A DNA stretch of 64,000 nucleotides from Tilletiopsis washingtonensis (taxonomy: Eukaryota; Basidiomycota; Exobasidiomycetes; Entylomatales), in assembly GCF_003144115.1 (NCBI RefSeq), contig NW_020312013.1, forward strand, positions 62,001-126,000, read 5' to 3'. The notes below the pieces were generated by a model. It made no database searches. It was not told the origin of the DNA and saw nothing but the letters and a program-made list of their open reading frames with translations. This document shows positions 33,977 through 45,027 of the stretch, in pieces. The position numbers and the translations under genes are program-made. Every line of letters begins with the position of its first letter. Within the stretch, counting starts at the first letter, position 1.

Positions 33977-34764
33977 GGCTCGCGAGGGATGGAGGGATGC
34001 GGGTGGCTCGGAAGATGAGGCGAGCGTCACGCGGCGGCGGCGTCTGGCGGTGAGGCGTGAGAAAGCGCGACTCGCCCAATTTTTGCGGCGCTGGCCAACT
34101 TCGCCGCGCGCGGCAGAGCTCTCGCATGCCAAGCTGCACCCCAGCCGCTGCTGCACGGCTCCACAAGCTCACGAGTATCCGCATTCGAGCTGAGCACGAA
34201 CAGAGGGATCCTCAACACCACGACGAGCATCAGAGCGTGAAGCATCGGTCTCTGGAGGCGCTAGGGCGCGCCGCAATCTCTACGCGCGCTCTCTGCGGGT
34301 CCGCGGCGCGCCTCTCCACTCCCACGTCCCACGACGCTCCCCAAGCTGATCTGCCGGCGAGCACGAGCCTGCGGTGTCCAAGAACGCAGCGGCAACTAGC
34401 TGTGAACAGCTGTGCTCGGAGCGAGGGGCTCGACCCATCCGTACGGCAGGCTGGCTCACACGCACAGCCCGGCTGTCCGGCGCTCATCGTCCTCGAGCGC
34501 GCACTGAGCTCGGGCCCCTCGATCATCGCGGCAGCTGCTCGAGCACCTGTCAAGCGCCACTCGCGCACGAGCCGGGGCTGTGGGCCTGACGTCTGCATGT
34601 GTGCTGCCGGGCCGCTGCGAGTGACATCACGGCCCGCAGCAGCTGCACACAGGTGCCAGCACGCTCGCGCTCGCCCGGCTTCGTCTTAAAGGCGCAGCTG
34701 CCGGGCGAGCGTCCAGCTCGGCCCCACCACTGCCTTGCTCTCCTTCGTACGCTTTGCAGCCACT
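33977..34764. promoter_or_regulatory. Divergent intergenic region MRPL10 / acidic protein
   Basis: 788 bp between starts. A CCAAT (cgcccaattttt) lies at about 34074-34085, roughly 100 bp before the MRPL10 start. This is a plausible Hap-complex site for a mitochondrial gene, though on the + strand. Otherwise GC-rich, no supported gene. Confidence 0.4.
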
Positions 34765-37700
34765 ATGGAGGCACCTCAGCCACCTACCCACGGCCGCGAG
34801 GTCAAGAAGGCGCGCGCCGTCTCGCTGGCGCTCCTGCCGCTGCTTCTCTCAAACCCGCCCTTCATTCCGGCGAGCCTCAAGTCCGATGAGCTCAACCAGC
34901 GTCACCAGGTGGTGAGTGCATGTGGCGTATGACGGTGCGCTTCTCGATGCTAACAAATCATCTCCAGCTCGACATGCAGCCAGACGAGGAGGGCTACCTC
35001 TTCAGCAACGTCTACAACATGCCGTCGGGCACGGCGAGCCGCGTGCTGGGCCTGCTCCGCGAGCTGCAGGCGCAGGTCGAGGCGCTGCACGGCATCATCC
35101 TCGTCAGCCAGAACGTCGTCGTCGGCGAGCTGAGCTTCTTTGCGCCCGAGCCCGACTTTGTGCTCTGCAGCGTCGCGCTCGGCGCCACGAGCGAAGGCCA
35201 GGAGCCGCTGCTGGCGCTGCTGCTGCGCAAGCCCGTCAACGAGAACTCGATTCGCGAAGACTGGAAGTTCGACAATCTCCTGCCGGCCGGCAGCGTGCCA
35301 GGCATTTGGCAGCAGAAGTACGACGACGCCCTGCGCCTCGCCACGGAAGACGACAACGACGCCGACGTCTACTCGCGCGACCGCAGCGCCTCAACGGCGA
35401 GCAAGTACAGCAAGTACAGCAACAGCTACGAGCGCACGTCGGATAGCTACGAGCGCACGCGCAGCTTCAGCAGCCACACGACTGGTGTCACGTCTGCGTC
35501 GTTCAACACCGCCGGCACGAGCTTCGACTCGCCGCAGCGCACGCCGCTCTCCGAGTCCGAGGGCAAGGGCGAGTACATCAGCGACCCCAACGAGTTCTGG
35601 GGCGGCTTCGACGACGACGTGGAGGATCACGACGAGGATGCCGAGCCATCCTCATCGCACTTCCGTGCCGAAGACGGCGACGCGCGCACGGAGCGCGGCG
35701 CCGGCAGCGTCTCGGGCGGCGACGACGAGGGCGTCTCGGGCGCCGATGAGCACGACTCGTACTGGGACTCGTATGCGCGCGCCGCTCCCGTGCTCGACGA
35801 GGGCCACATGAACGAGCCCTCGCTCGAGCACGCTGAGAGCATGTCGACGCTCGGCGCGCCGTCGTCGACCGGCGGCGGCGACCTGACGCGTGACTTTGGC
35901 AGCGTCGGCGGCGTCTTCAGCCAGGCGGAGCGCGAGCTCGAGCAGCGCCTGCCCGACGAGAACGTCATCGCCGAGGTGCCCAGCGAGACCGAGGACCTCG
36001 AGGACGCCGAGCAGGAGGACGCTCCGATGCCCGGCGGCCTTACTGCTGGGCTCAACGCGCGGGACTTTGCCGCTGCATCTGCTCCTCCACGCTGGTGGGA
36101 GATGCCCAATGGCGTGACGAACGCTCGCAAAGGACGTCCCGGTGCCGCCTCGCCGGTGTCTGACGCAACCGACTTCGGCACCGAAGGCACCGCCGAGCAG
36201 CCGAACAGCCACGCTGGCAGCATTTCCGCCACGCCTCTCCCAGAGGTCGATGCCCCGAGCAGTGACGTCGAGCCTGAGGACGCGGACGACGCGCAGGACG
36301 ACAGCGTGACGGAGCAGACGCACCCGAGCTCGCTTGATGCTCTTCTCGACGACGACGAGCTGAGCAAGGAGACGCAGCTTGAGGAGGCAGAGCTGATCGA
36401 TAGCCCCGGCTCGCCTGGCCGCCCTCGCGCGACATCGTACGCCGACGTGCTGCCGCCCAGAGCGCCGCGCAGCGTCGTCAGCGCCATCTCTTCTGTGGGT
36501 CGCAGTATTTCGCGCCTTCACAGCTCTTTGCTGACGGACGCCTGCAGTACGAGACGCCGGAGGACATGGGCCTCAAGGACCTCGAGGACTTCTACCGCTC
36601 GCGTGATCTGCAGCGCCAAGCAGAGGCGCGCGAGCGCTTCCGTCGCGGAGGACAGTGAGTGCCCGTGGACTCCAGCGCTCTCACGTCGCTGACCAGACTG
36701 CATAGGATCCCCGGCCTCACCGACGTGCAGGAAGACACGCGTGGCAAGAAGCCCTCCACCGAGCCGTCCAAGTCGCCGAGGCGCGAGCCGCCAAGCCTGC
36801 AGGACCTCGACCCAATCACCGCGCTCGGCCTCGCCGAAGATCCGGCTCAGCGTGCAAGAGAGCAGCACCGGCCCGTGCCGCGCAACGCCTCAATGGAAGC
36901 GCTGCGCCAGATGGCGGACAACGGCGAGGCCAGCAAGAAGTCTGCTCGAGCCACCGTCAGCGAGGCCAGCGGCATCTCCAAGCGTAACTTCCTGCAGATG
37001 GCGCCGAGCGAGGTGACCGACTTGACGTCCGCCTCGTACGCCCAAGAGCCGCCACCGGAGTCTCCCGAGCTCGAGCAGAGCATCGAAGAGTCGCTCGATG
37101 AGGCGCAGAGTCTCGACGTCGCGGACGGCAGCTCGACTGGCTCGCAGACGTCTGACCTTCCCGAGACGGCGCGCTCCGAGAGCAGCTCTCCCGTGGCGGT
37201 GCTTTACGGTCAGGACGACGTGACCGGCGCGCCCTCCACGCGCGAGCGCAACTCTAACGGATCGAAGCGCTCGAGCGGATACTCGTCGTACAAGGATGCA
37301 TTCAGCCATCTCTCTTCGCTGCACCAGGCTCGCCACTCGGGTGACGCATCCAGCTCGGTCGCGGGCGTTGCTGCGAGTGAGAGCTTTCTGCCGGGCGCAG
37401 CGTCGGATGCCTCCGTCAAGCCGCTGCTCGGCAGTGTCGCCTACCCCGGCAGCCCGTCAGAGCCCAGCACGGGCTCGCTGCCTGCCGCCCATGGAGTCAA
37501 AATCAGCACCAAGCTAGCTCGGCGACTGCCCGATGCGCCAAACGAGGACGACGAGGACGCACGCTCCGAGACTTCGCTCCAGCAGAACCTCGGCATCGAC
37601 GATGAGCTCGTCGGCGGCCCCAACTCGATGTCGACTGAGCTCGGCAACTCGACCATCAACAGCTCGCTGGACACGGGCGCCGTCGGCATAGCGCCGAACC

Positions 37701-39372
37701 CTCGCGGCGCCGCACCCCCTCCGGGCTCGACGTCCGCGCGCACCGCCAACCTGCGCCACGACTACCTGCGCCAGCAGCGTGCTCAAGCGCTCCAGATCCA
37801 GCGAGAGAGAATCCAGAAGCAGCGCGAAGGGTAAGTCTGGCTCGCTGTGCGTGACTTCGAGCCCATGTCGTCTGACACTCGCTCTGCAGCCAAACGAGTC
37901 GGTCTGAGGACCCAGGCTACTTCAACTTCGACACGTTGCCGCTGCAGCGTGGCGCTCAGCAGCGCGCACCATTCAAGCTCAACGACCGCGGTCGCGGCCG
38001 CGGACGTGGACGCGGGGCGCCGGGTGCCGCTGTGCGGCCGCACAACCTGCGTCAGATCACAGACGTGACGTCGGGCACCGGCTCGACTGTGCGTCCCAGA
38101 GGCGCCCGTTCGCCTGCGGCAGGGTCGAACGGAGGCGGAGCGAGCGACGAGGAGAACAGGTCCGGCGGCGACGACGACGGCGGCTCAGGCGGTAGCGACG
38201 GCCGCGGCTCGGGTGGCAGTGAGCCGCGCGACGAGCAGGACGTCTCGGACGAGGACGCTCCGCGCGATGAGGGCGAGCTGTCTCCGGAGGACGGCGACTT
38301 CGACGACGAGGACACGGAGCGCGAGCCCGAGCGAGACGGCGGGCCGGAAAGCGACGCCGAGAGTGACCTGGGCATCGACGAGACCATCGGCGTCGCAGCC
38401 AATCTCAACGCGCTCGACTCGCCCTCGACCTTCTCTGCCGGCGGCACCGAGCCCGAGATCGTCTTCGGCGGTGACGAGGAGAGCGACGGAGATGTCGCGA
38501 CTCCAGGCCTTGCGGACGGGCCGGCCTCTGATCTTGAGGACCACGGCACGCCTCAAGAGCTCTCGGACAATGATGCTGGCGGCAGCGGTGACGGCCTCAG
38601 CGGCGATGAGTTCAGCGGCGACGACGCCGGCAGCAACGCCGGCAGCGCATCGGGAAGCGCAGGCAGCGCATCGGGAAGCGCAGGCAGCGCCAGCATCGGC
38701 TCTGGCCAGGACGACTCGCAGTCTGCTGCAGACGTGCCGCTGCCCGACGAGGACGGCCACGTCACGGAGGAAGAGGAGCAGCAGCGCGACATTCTGCTCT
38801 CGCCCGTGCCGCCGCGCGCATCCGAGGCATACTCTCTCTCGCCAGCGCTCGCCACGACGGGCGGCCAGTCGACAGACAACTCTGCGCTCGGCCAGTATCC
38901 GGCCAAGAGGAGTCTACAACGGCCGCAGCCAAAGCGGGCAAACACGCCCCGTCGGCTGCCGACTGCCGGCGAGGCACGCGCCGATGCCGCGCGTCGTCGG
39001 CGTCTCGCCATGGACGCAATCGTGCGCCGCAATGAGGCCGCCAAGACGATCCTTCGCGGCGCGTGGCTGCTGATGGAAGAGGCGACGGCCAACTTCGAGG
39101 GTGCACCTGACGGCGGCGTGCGCCTCGCAGAGGGCGAGTGGGTACGGATCTGCAAGGAAGTTTCGCGCGAGAGTGAGTGCAGCGCGAGCCGCAGGCCAGA
39201 ACGGAGCTGACTGTGCCATCTTGCCTCAGTGCTCAACAGGCGCTCAGAGAACGACGAGGCCGGCAAACGCAGCCGAGGCCCGAGTGACCTGAGCAATCGG
39301 ACGATCGGACGGCGGAGCGTCGACGGCCAAGACGATGCGCAAGCTGTGCGCGTGAATGGCCGAGACGACTAG
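34765..39372 (+). CDS. Large acidic, mostly disordered protein with a conserved-looking head, function unknown
   Basis: Six exons (34765-34911, 34968-36494, 36548-36654, 36706-37830, 37890-39172, 39230-39372) join in phase to 1443 residues. Not recognised. The first 180 residues look folded: SLALLPLLLSNPPFIPASLK, EEGYLFSNVYNMPSGTASRV, GELSFFAPEPDFVLCSVALG, SIREDWKFDNLLPAGSVPGI. After that it is low-complexity, rich in Ser, Glu, Asp and Ala. It has short conserved-looking islands (YETPEDMGLKDLEDFYRSRD, LRQQRAQALQIQRERIQKQR), an Arg-Gly run (RGRGRGRGRG) at about 38000, a GSASGSA repeat, and a C-terminal helical segment (DAARRRRLAMDAIVRRNEAA, ILRGAWLLMEEATANFEGAP). The RG run hints at nucleic-acid or protein binding, and the many acidic Ser sites hint at phosphorylation. 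Both are guesses. Confidence 0.75.
38641..38682. repeat. 21-bp tandem repeat, two perfect copies (coding)
   Basis: Two perfect 21-bp copies plus a partial third encode GSASGSA repeats within the acidic protein. The frame is preserved. It is a likely site of length change between strains. Confidence 0.85.
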
Positions 39373-39452
39373 GACTAGCTGCTGCGCCATACTCTGACGT
39401 GACACGGGCGACTCGGTGATGCGAATGTGATCTGATTCTGCTCTACAGCGCA

Positions 39453-42400
39453 TCAGCTTGAGCCGGAAGCGCCGGCACCTGCAGACGGCTGCGCTTGCTG
39501 GCTGAGCATCTTCGTCCAGTCGAGCGCGTCCCAGCCGCGCTGCTTGAAGGCGGCGATGGCAGCTGTCTGCTGACGAGGGTCGAGCCGGCCGGGCTTGCGC
39601 CATTGCCGCGGCTCGAGCTCGAGCAGCGTGCCGATGATCTCGCTGGCGAACCATCTGCAGGGCCGATGTCAGATCGCACACCGCCTCTGTGAGCGCTTGT
39701 CCCACTCACTTTGGGAACGCGCCGCCGCTGCGCTGGCCTTCGGCGAAGCCGTAGTCGTCGCCATCGGCGTCCATGTTGTTCTCGCCCTCCTCGATGACGT
39801 GCCCGTAGCCCTTCTCGCCTTTGTAGTCCCACTGCACCATGAAGTACGGCAGCTGCGGCACCATGGCGCGGCGGAAGGGGCGCGCGCTCGAGAAGTCGAT
39901 GAGCTTGCGGTTCTGCGACCACTCCGTCTCGACGCTGAGGATCTCCTGGCGGAACGTGCCCGGCAGCACTGGGTGCACGTCCTGCGGCACCGGCATGCAC
40001 TCGATGAACGTGTGCTTCTGGTGCTTGAGCGTTGCCACGGTCTCATAGAAGACGTACGCCTGGCCGAGCTTGTGTGCGAGCTGCATGAGGCACTTCATGA
40101 AGTTCTGCAGCGCGGGTCAGCGCAGTGAGAAGGAGGCAAGCCTCGAGACGCATACCTTGATCTCGTCCCACGTGTCATCGTCCGCCTCCAGTGAGCTCAA
40201 ATGATGCTGCATGGGCACGATGAGGCAGTGCCCGTCTACGAGCGGCGCACCCTCTGGCAAGGCCAGGTAGGCGCGCGTGCCGGTGCTGACGCTCGCAGCC
40301 CGCGGCGGTGCGGCGCCCTCGTCCTGCCAGCAGAAGCGGCAAGTGTCGAGTGCCTTCTTTGTCTTGGCGAAGTCTGCGATAGCGGGTCAGCGCAGATCCT
40401 CTCGCTGCTAGCGGCTTGCACGCACCCTGAATCGCGAATTGCCGCTTCATGGCATCTGCGGCGACATCGTAAGCGGATGGCAAAGACGACCTGCGGCAGT
40501 CACGCACCGGTCTTCATCTTCTTGCGCGCCAGGCGCTCTGCGTTCTCGTCCATGTAGTCCAAGTTGTGCTGCAGAGGACGCGTCAGCAATCAGTCTTGCC
40601 ACCTGCTCGTCGCGATACGCACGTCGTAGCGAGCATCGTTCATGATGCGGCCCGCAAGCTCGGCATCCATGCTCTTCTGGTCCGCGCTGCCGGCGCCGAA
40701 GCGCTCTTGCCGCACGAGCTCTGCGAGTGTGACGCTGTCGTCGTCGGCATTGACGCGGAGCAGCTCGCCCGTCTTCGGGTCGTGCGTCTCGAACTGAAGC
40801 AGGCAGCTGAGGTCAGTCTAAGATCAACTGCGGTGGCCGCACGCCAGACGCACCTTCTGCCGGTCAGGATTGTTCTTCTCGCGCAACCGGTTCCCAGAAG
40901 TGATGCCAGGCGCGTCTTCGCCAGGACGTCCGGTGCCGACGTCGTACAGGCGGCCGTGTCCATCCAGAGTTGGCAGCACCTGTACGTCTGCGCTCTGCTC
41001 GGCACTGCGCACGTGGCCCTGCGAGTCCATGGTGCCCAGACCGCGGTCGCCGCCGCTGGCCTTCGCGCGCTCCCGCTCGAGCTCTTCGCGCAGAGCCGCT
41101 GCATTTGGCGCCGACATGAGCTCAGCGCGCATCACCTTGGCTTGCAGGCGATTCAGCGCCGACGTGTCGAGCGCGGGGCCGCTGGTCTCGGCAGAGCCTG
41201 AAACGTGCTCAGCCGCTTGCCGCGTGGCATCGGTGGGCCCGGCGCTCTCGCCCGACTGCACAGCACGCCGCGGAATCGTCGGCGTGAACACGCTGGGCAC
41301 CGGCGTGCCCGGCTTGCTGCCCGGCGTGTCGTAGCCGCTCTGCTGGAAGCGACGCACGGCCGGCGTCGGTGCGGCCGCCGGTGTGCCCGGCGCGCTCGAC
41401 TCGCCCGGCTTGCGGAAGCTCGCGCGCGACGACGGCCGGCTGATGCCCTCGCCGCCTGGCGAGCTGAACATGAAGCCCTTAGGACGCGCGCTGGCCGAAG
41501 GCGTGTTGCGTCCGCTCGAGAGGCCGCTCGAGGTGTTGCCGCCGCCGCCGCTGCCGGCGCGCCCACCTGCTCTGTCGTCGAGGAATTGCCGCTCGGCGCG
41601 AGCCTCGTTGAAGTCGGCCAGCGTGGCGTAGCGCTCCTTCGCCACGTCCTCGACATCGCGTCCCTCTTCCTCAGCCGCCTCGTAGACGCGGCGCAGCTTC
41701 ATCATGCGCCACTGGTGGCCGGCAGAGCCTGGCGCGACAGCAGCCTTGGCTGCACATGCAGCATGTCAGTAGGCGGCAAAGGAGTGCAGCATGGAGGCCG
41801 AGCCGTGGCTCTATCACCCCCGCAGCAGCCAGCCACTCACTCTCAGTCTTGTAGTCGTCCAGCGCCTTGCCCTGCACGAGCTGCTCATTGAGCTCGCGCT
41901 TCGACACGTGCAGCTTCTCCGGGTCCGGCTTCTCCTCGCGCGGCTTGCGCTCGCGGTCGCGGCCGAGGCGCGCAAACATGTCGCCCTCACCGACTGGTGC
42001 GCCGGTGAGCGGGTCAAGACGCGGCGGCGGCGGCTCGAGCTCAGGCCCGGCCTCGGAGTGGCTCGTCGCAGTCGGTGCGTCGCGCGGCAGCGGCAGTGCA
42101 TCGGACGCAAGGCGAGACGCTGTCATGGGACCAGACAGCGACAGCGAGGCGGACGTGGGGATGGTGGATGCAGGATCCTGCAGAGCATCACCAGTGAGCT
42201 CAAGCCCAGCTCAGTCCGCTTCTCCGCCTCAGCGCGGCGCTCACCTGCATGGAGAAGTCCATCTCTCTGGACGGGTCGGGCTCCCGCTCGTCGTCGTCGA
42301 TCACCCCGCCATCCCGCCGGGAGTCGTCGTCATCCCTGCGGTCGCGACGGCTGCTACTGCCGTGCTCGCGGCGCGGCGAGCGCGAGCGCCGGCGCGACGA

Positions 42401-42691
42401 GCTCGTGTGCTCTCGCCGCTCCTTCTTCTCGCGCCGCTCGTCCTTCTCCCTGCGCTCCTCCTTGTCGCGCCGCCTGTCTTTCTCGCGCCGGTCATCCTTG
42501 TCACGGCGCTCGCTGCGGCTGTGCTTGTCGCTGCGCTCGCGCTCGTCGTGGCGCCGGCTGCTGCGCTCGCGCTCGTCGCGGTCGCGGTGCGAGCGCCGCT
42601 CGTCCTTCTCGCGGCGCTCGCGGCCGGCGTCGGCATCGTCACGGCTGTGCCGTGAGCTGTGCCGCTCGCGCGCGTCCGCTTCTGCGGGCAT
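39453..42691 (-). CDS. CWF19: CWF19/DRN1-type splicing factor (CwfJ domains)
   Basis: Spliceosome-associated protein of the Cwf19 / CWF19L family, linked to late splicing and lariat turnover. The start at 42691 gives MPAEADARERHSSRHSRDD and a long Arg/Glu/Asp/Ser-rich region typical of splicing factors (ERREKKERREHTSSSRRRSR). Next come ALPLPRDAPTATSHSEAGPE, DPEKLHVSKRELNEQLVQGK and QWRMMKLRRVYEAAEEEGRD, all usual in Cwf19. The CwfJ C-terminal domain 1 is HIT-like: KKALDTCRFCWQDEG, then LVDGHCLIVPMQHH with the His cluster. Domain 2 follows: AYVFYETVATLKHQKHTFIE, GYGHVIEEGENN, WFASEIIGTLLELEPRQWRK. About eight short introns. It converges on the acidic protein, with 80 bp between stops. Assigned by domain order; the presence of both CwfJ domains makes it secure. 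Confidence 0.92.
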
Positions 42692-43006
42692 GGTGCGAAG
42701 CGAGGTGGGGTAAGAGAGGCGCGATGAGATAGACTCAAGGTCTGACGTGGTGGTGAGAAGGGAAGGAGCCGCCAGCACCGCAGGCGAGCGGCGTGACGCG
42801 AGCCAGGTGGAGGTGCTCGCGGCACAGCGCAGGCACACCTTGACCTCTGCCAGACGCGCGCCCTCTGGCATCCGGCCTCCCACTACACGCTGCAACGCCG
42901 CAAGCAGCGGACTTCCGACAGATGGTTCACAAGGCAAAGCAAATAAAGACGCATCTATAAGCGGATGGGGCAGGCATGCTCGGGCGTGTATCGTGTTGAT
43001 CGGCGC
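42692..43006. other. Intergenic, CWF19 promoter and aminotransferase 3' region
   Basis: 315 bp between two genes on the same strand. A slightly AT-richer patch (aagcaaataaagacgcatctataagc, about 42937-42962) lies between them. Nothing else recognised. Confidence 0.4.
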
Positions 43007-45027
43007 CTAGCCGTGAGCTGAGAGGCGGTGATGGTCAGCAGTGTCGGGCTGCGGCGGGAGGCGCTGCGCTGCACGCACCTTGCGGATTGTGCTTCTCCTT
43101 GGTATCGGTCGCCGCACGGGTGTAGCCCTCGCCGAGCTTCTCGCCCTTGCGTGCCTTCGACAGCACGCGCTCGCTGCAGGCAAGGTGTCAGAGACAGGCC
43201 AGACGCACGCCGCTGCGGCACTCACATGGCGTCGCAGCCGCGCTCGCACTCCTCGATCGTCGGGCCGTAGCTGATGCGCACGAAGGGCTCGGACGCGCTG
43301 TCGACGATGTTGCGCCGGTGCGACGGGCTAGCAAGATGGCGCAGTAAGCAGAGCGCTGCGCGACAGAGCTGCGTGCCGACTCACTTGACGTCAAAGACGA
43401 TGCCCGGCGTGACGATGACCTTCTCGCGCAGGCACTCCTCGGCGAAGACCAGGCCGCTGTTGAGCGGGCTGCTCAGCTGACTCAGATTAAGCCAAAGCTG
43501 CGATGCGAGAGTCAGCACTGCGACCTCTGGCTTCTGCCCACGCCAGGCCCACGTAGAATCTGCGATGCGAGAGTCAGCACTACGACCTCGCTTCTGCCCA
43601 CGGCAGACTCACGTAGCAACCGGCGGCACCGTCACCGGCAGGCCCATGCGCTCAAGCCGCTTCAGCATGTACTCGCGCTTCATGCGGAAGTGCTTCTGCA
43701 GCGCCTCGCGGTCCTGCACGACACGCTGCGGGTCGAGCATCTGCAGCGCCAGCACCTGCATTGGGTGGCTGGCGCCGCCGTCGAGGTACGAGCCGGCCTG
43801 CGAGATGGCCTGTCGCAGGTGTCAGCTACGCGTCGATGGGGATGGGCCAGCTGCAGTCACCGAGATGAGGTCCTTGCTCCCGGCAACCCAGGCCACGCGC
43901 CAGCCCGGGCAGCGCCAGCCCTTGGTCAGGCCGTCGATGAGCGCCAGGTTGCACTCGTTGGGGTCCTCGATGTACTGCGCGGCCGACACGGCACGGCCGA
44001 CGGGGCCCTCGTGCAGGTACCAGGCGTAGAACTGCGGCAAGTCAGCAGCGCGCAGACTCAGAAGCCCTCTGCCGCACGCACCTCATCCACAATCATCGTC
44101 GTGTCGGAGCGCAGCGAAAGCTCGACGAGCTCGCGCAGCTCCTCGCCCTCGATGAGCGTGCCGCACGGGTTGCGCGGATTGGAGAGCAGCACGGCCGTGA
44201 GGCCGCGGTCGTGGATCTCCTGCCGCAGCTGCTCGACTTTAAGCTTGAAGCCGTCTCTCTCAGCCAGCTGCAGCGGGATGCTCTGGACCTTGCCGAAGGA
44301 GCCGAGCAGCGGCTCGTACGCGGCGTAGTCCGGCACCTGAGGAGGTGCTTAGTTAGGCGTGACGGTGGGCTTTAGCGTCGGCCTCACCTGGTAGCCGAGC
44401 ATGATCGGCGAGATGACGCTCATCAGGCGACTCAGGCCAGCGCGGCCGCCAGGCACGACGCAGATGTTCTCTGCCTCAAAGGGGATCATGCCCTTGCGGA
44501 ACGTCACGTTGTAGTAGTCTGCGCCGGCCAGTGAGCAGAATGCTGAGGTCGCGCGCCATGCTGCCCTCACCCGCGATCTTCTGGCGCAGCGCCGGGATGC
44601 CGGCCGTCGGGCCGTACTCGTGGATGTCGTCGCCAAAGTCCTCGACCTCGAGCTGCGTCGGCTTGGGTGCTGCGCCGGGGATCTGGCCCGTCTCTGGCGC
44701 GCCCTGGCCAAAGTTGGCCCACTGCGGATGCTGTATCAGCCAGGTGCCGCGCTGCTAGGCCCCTTATCAGCCCTGCCTCACCTCCTTGTTGCCCGGGTAG
44801 TAGCCGTTGGCCGCCGCGCGCTCCGAGACGTACACGACGCCGACGGAGCCGGGGTGCTCGATGCCGGGCACGACGTGCGGCTGCGCGCCCTTCTTGGACG
44901 CGGCGCGGTGGCCGGGCTGCTCGCGGAAGAGGCGGTGCGCCTCGCTCTGCGTCTCGTGCACCAGCGACGCCGCCGCCTCGGCCACGGGCGCCGCGACGGG
45001 CGAGATGACCTTCTTGAGTGTGTCCAT
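43007..45027 (-). CDS. PLP-dependent aminotransferase, class I/II
   Basis: Fold-type I aminotransferase, cytosolic by appearance (no presequence). The start at 45027 gives MDTLKKVISPVAAPVAEAAA. Landmarks: HEYGPTAGIPALRQKIADYY, CVVPGGRAGLSRLMSV, NPRNPCGTLIEGEEL (NPxNPxG-like), the PLP lysine in DGLTKGWRCPGWRVAWVAG, and FVRISYGPTIEECERG. About eight introns. One region is extraordinary: exon sequence ending GTTGCTAC (43613) is followed by a 53-nt intron, the 7-nt exon ATTCTAC (43559-43553), and a 55-nt near-copy of the first intron, then CTTTGGCTT. Only this splicing yields ATFYLWLNLSQL, which fits the family; skipping the microexon or keeping intron 2 gives an early stop. The last intron leads to a short end NPQAHG. 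The substrate amino acid is not predictable. Confidence 0.88.
43498..43613. repeat. Tandem intron duplication around a 7-nt microexon
   Basis: On the minus strand, intron A (43612-43560, 53 nt) and intron B (43552-43498, 55 nt) are near-identical along their length. Both contain gtgggcagaagc, a gtgctgactctcgcatcgcag-type 3' end with the same CTGAC branch site, and the same acceptor. The donors differ: GTGAGT in A, GTGGGC in B. Both are preceded by CTAC. The 7 nt between them are coding. Confidence 0.9.

Noticed and set aside
36495-36523. An apparent 29-nt ultra-short intron in the acidic protein gene (GTGGGT ... TTCACAG).
   Set aside because: A second acceptor at 36547 (CTGCAG) gives a 53-nt intron of the same phase with a CTGAC branch site, matching the local norm. 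I used that one.
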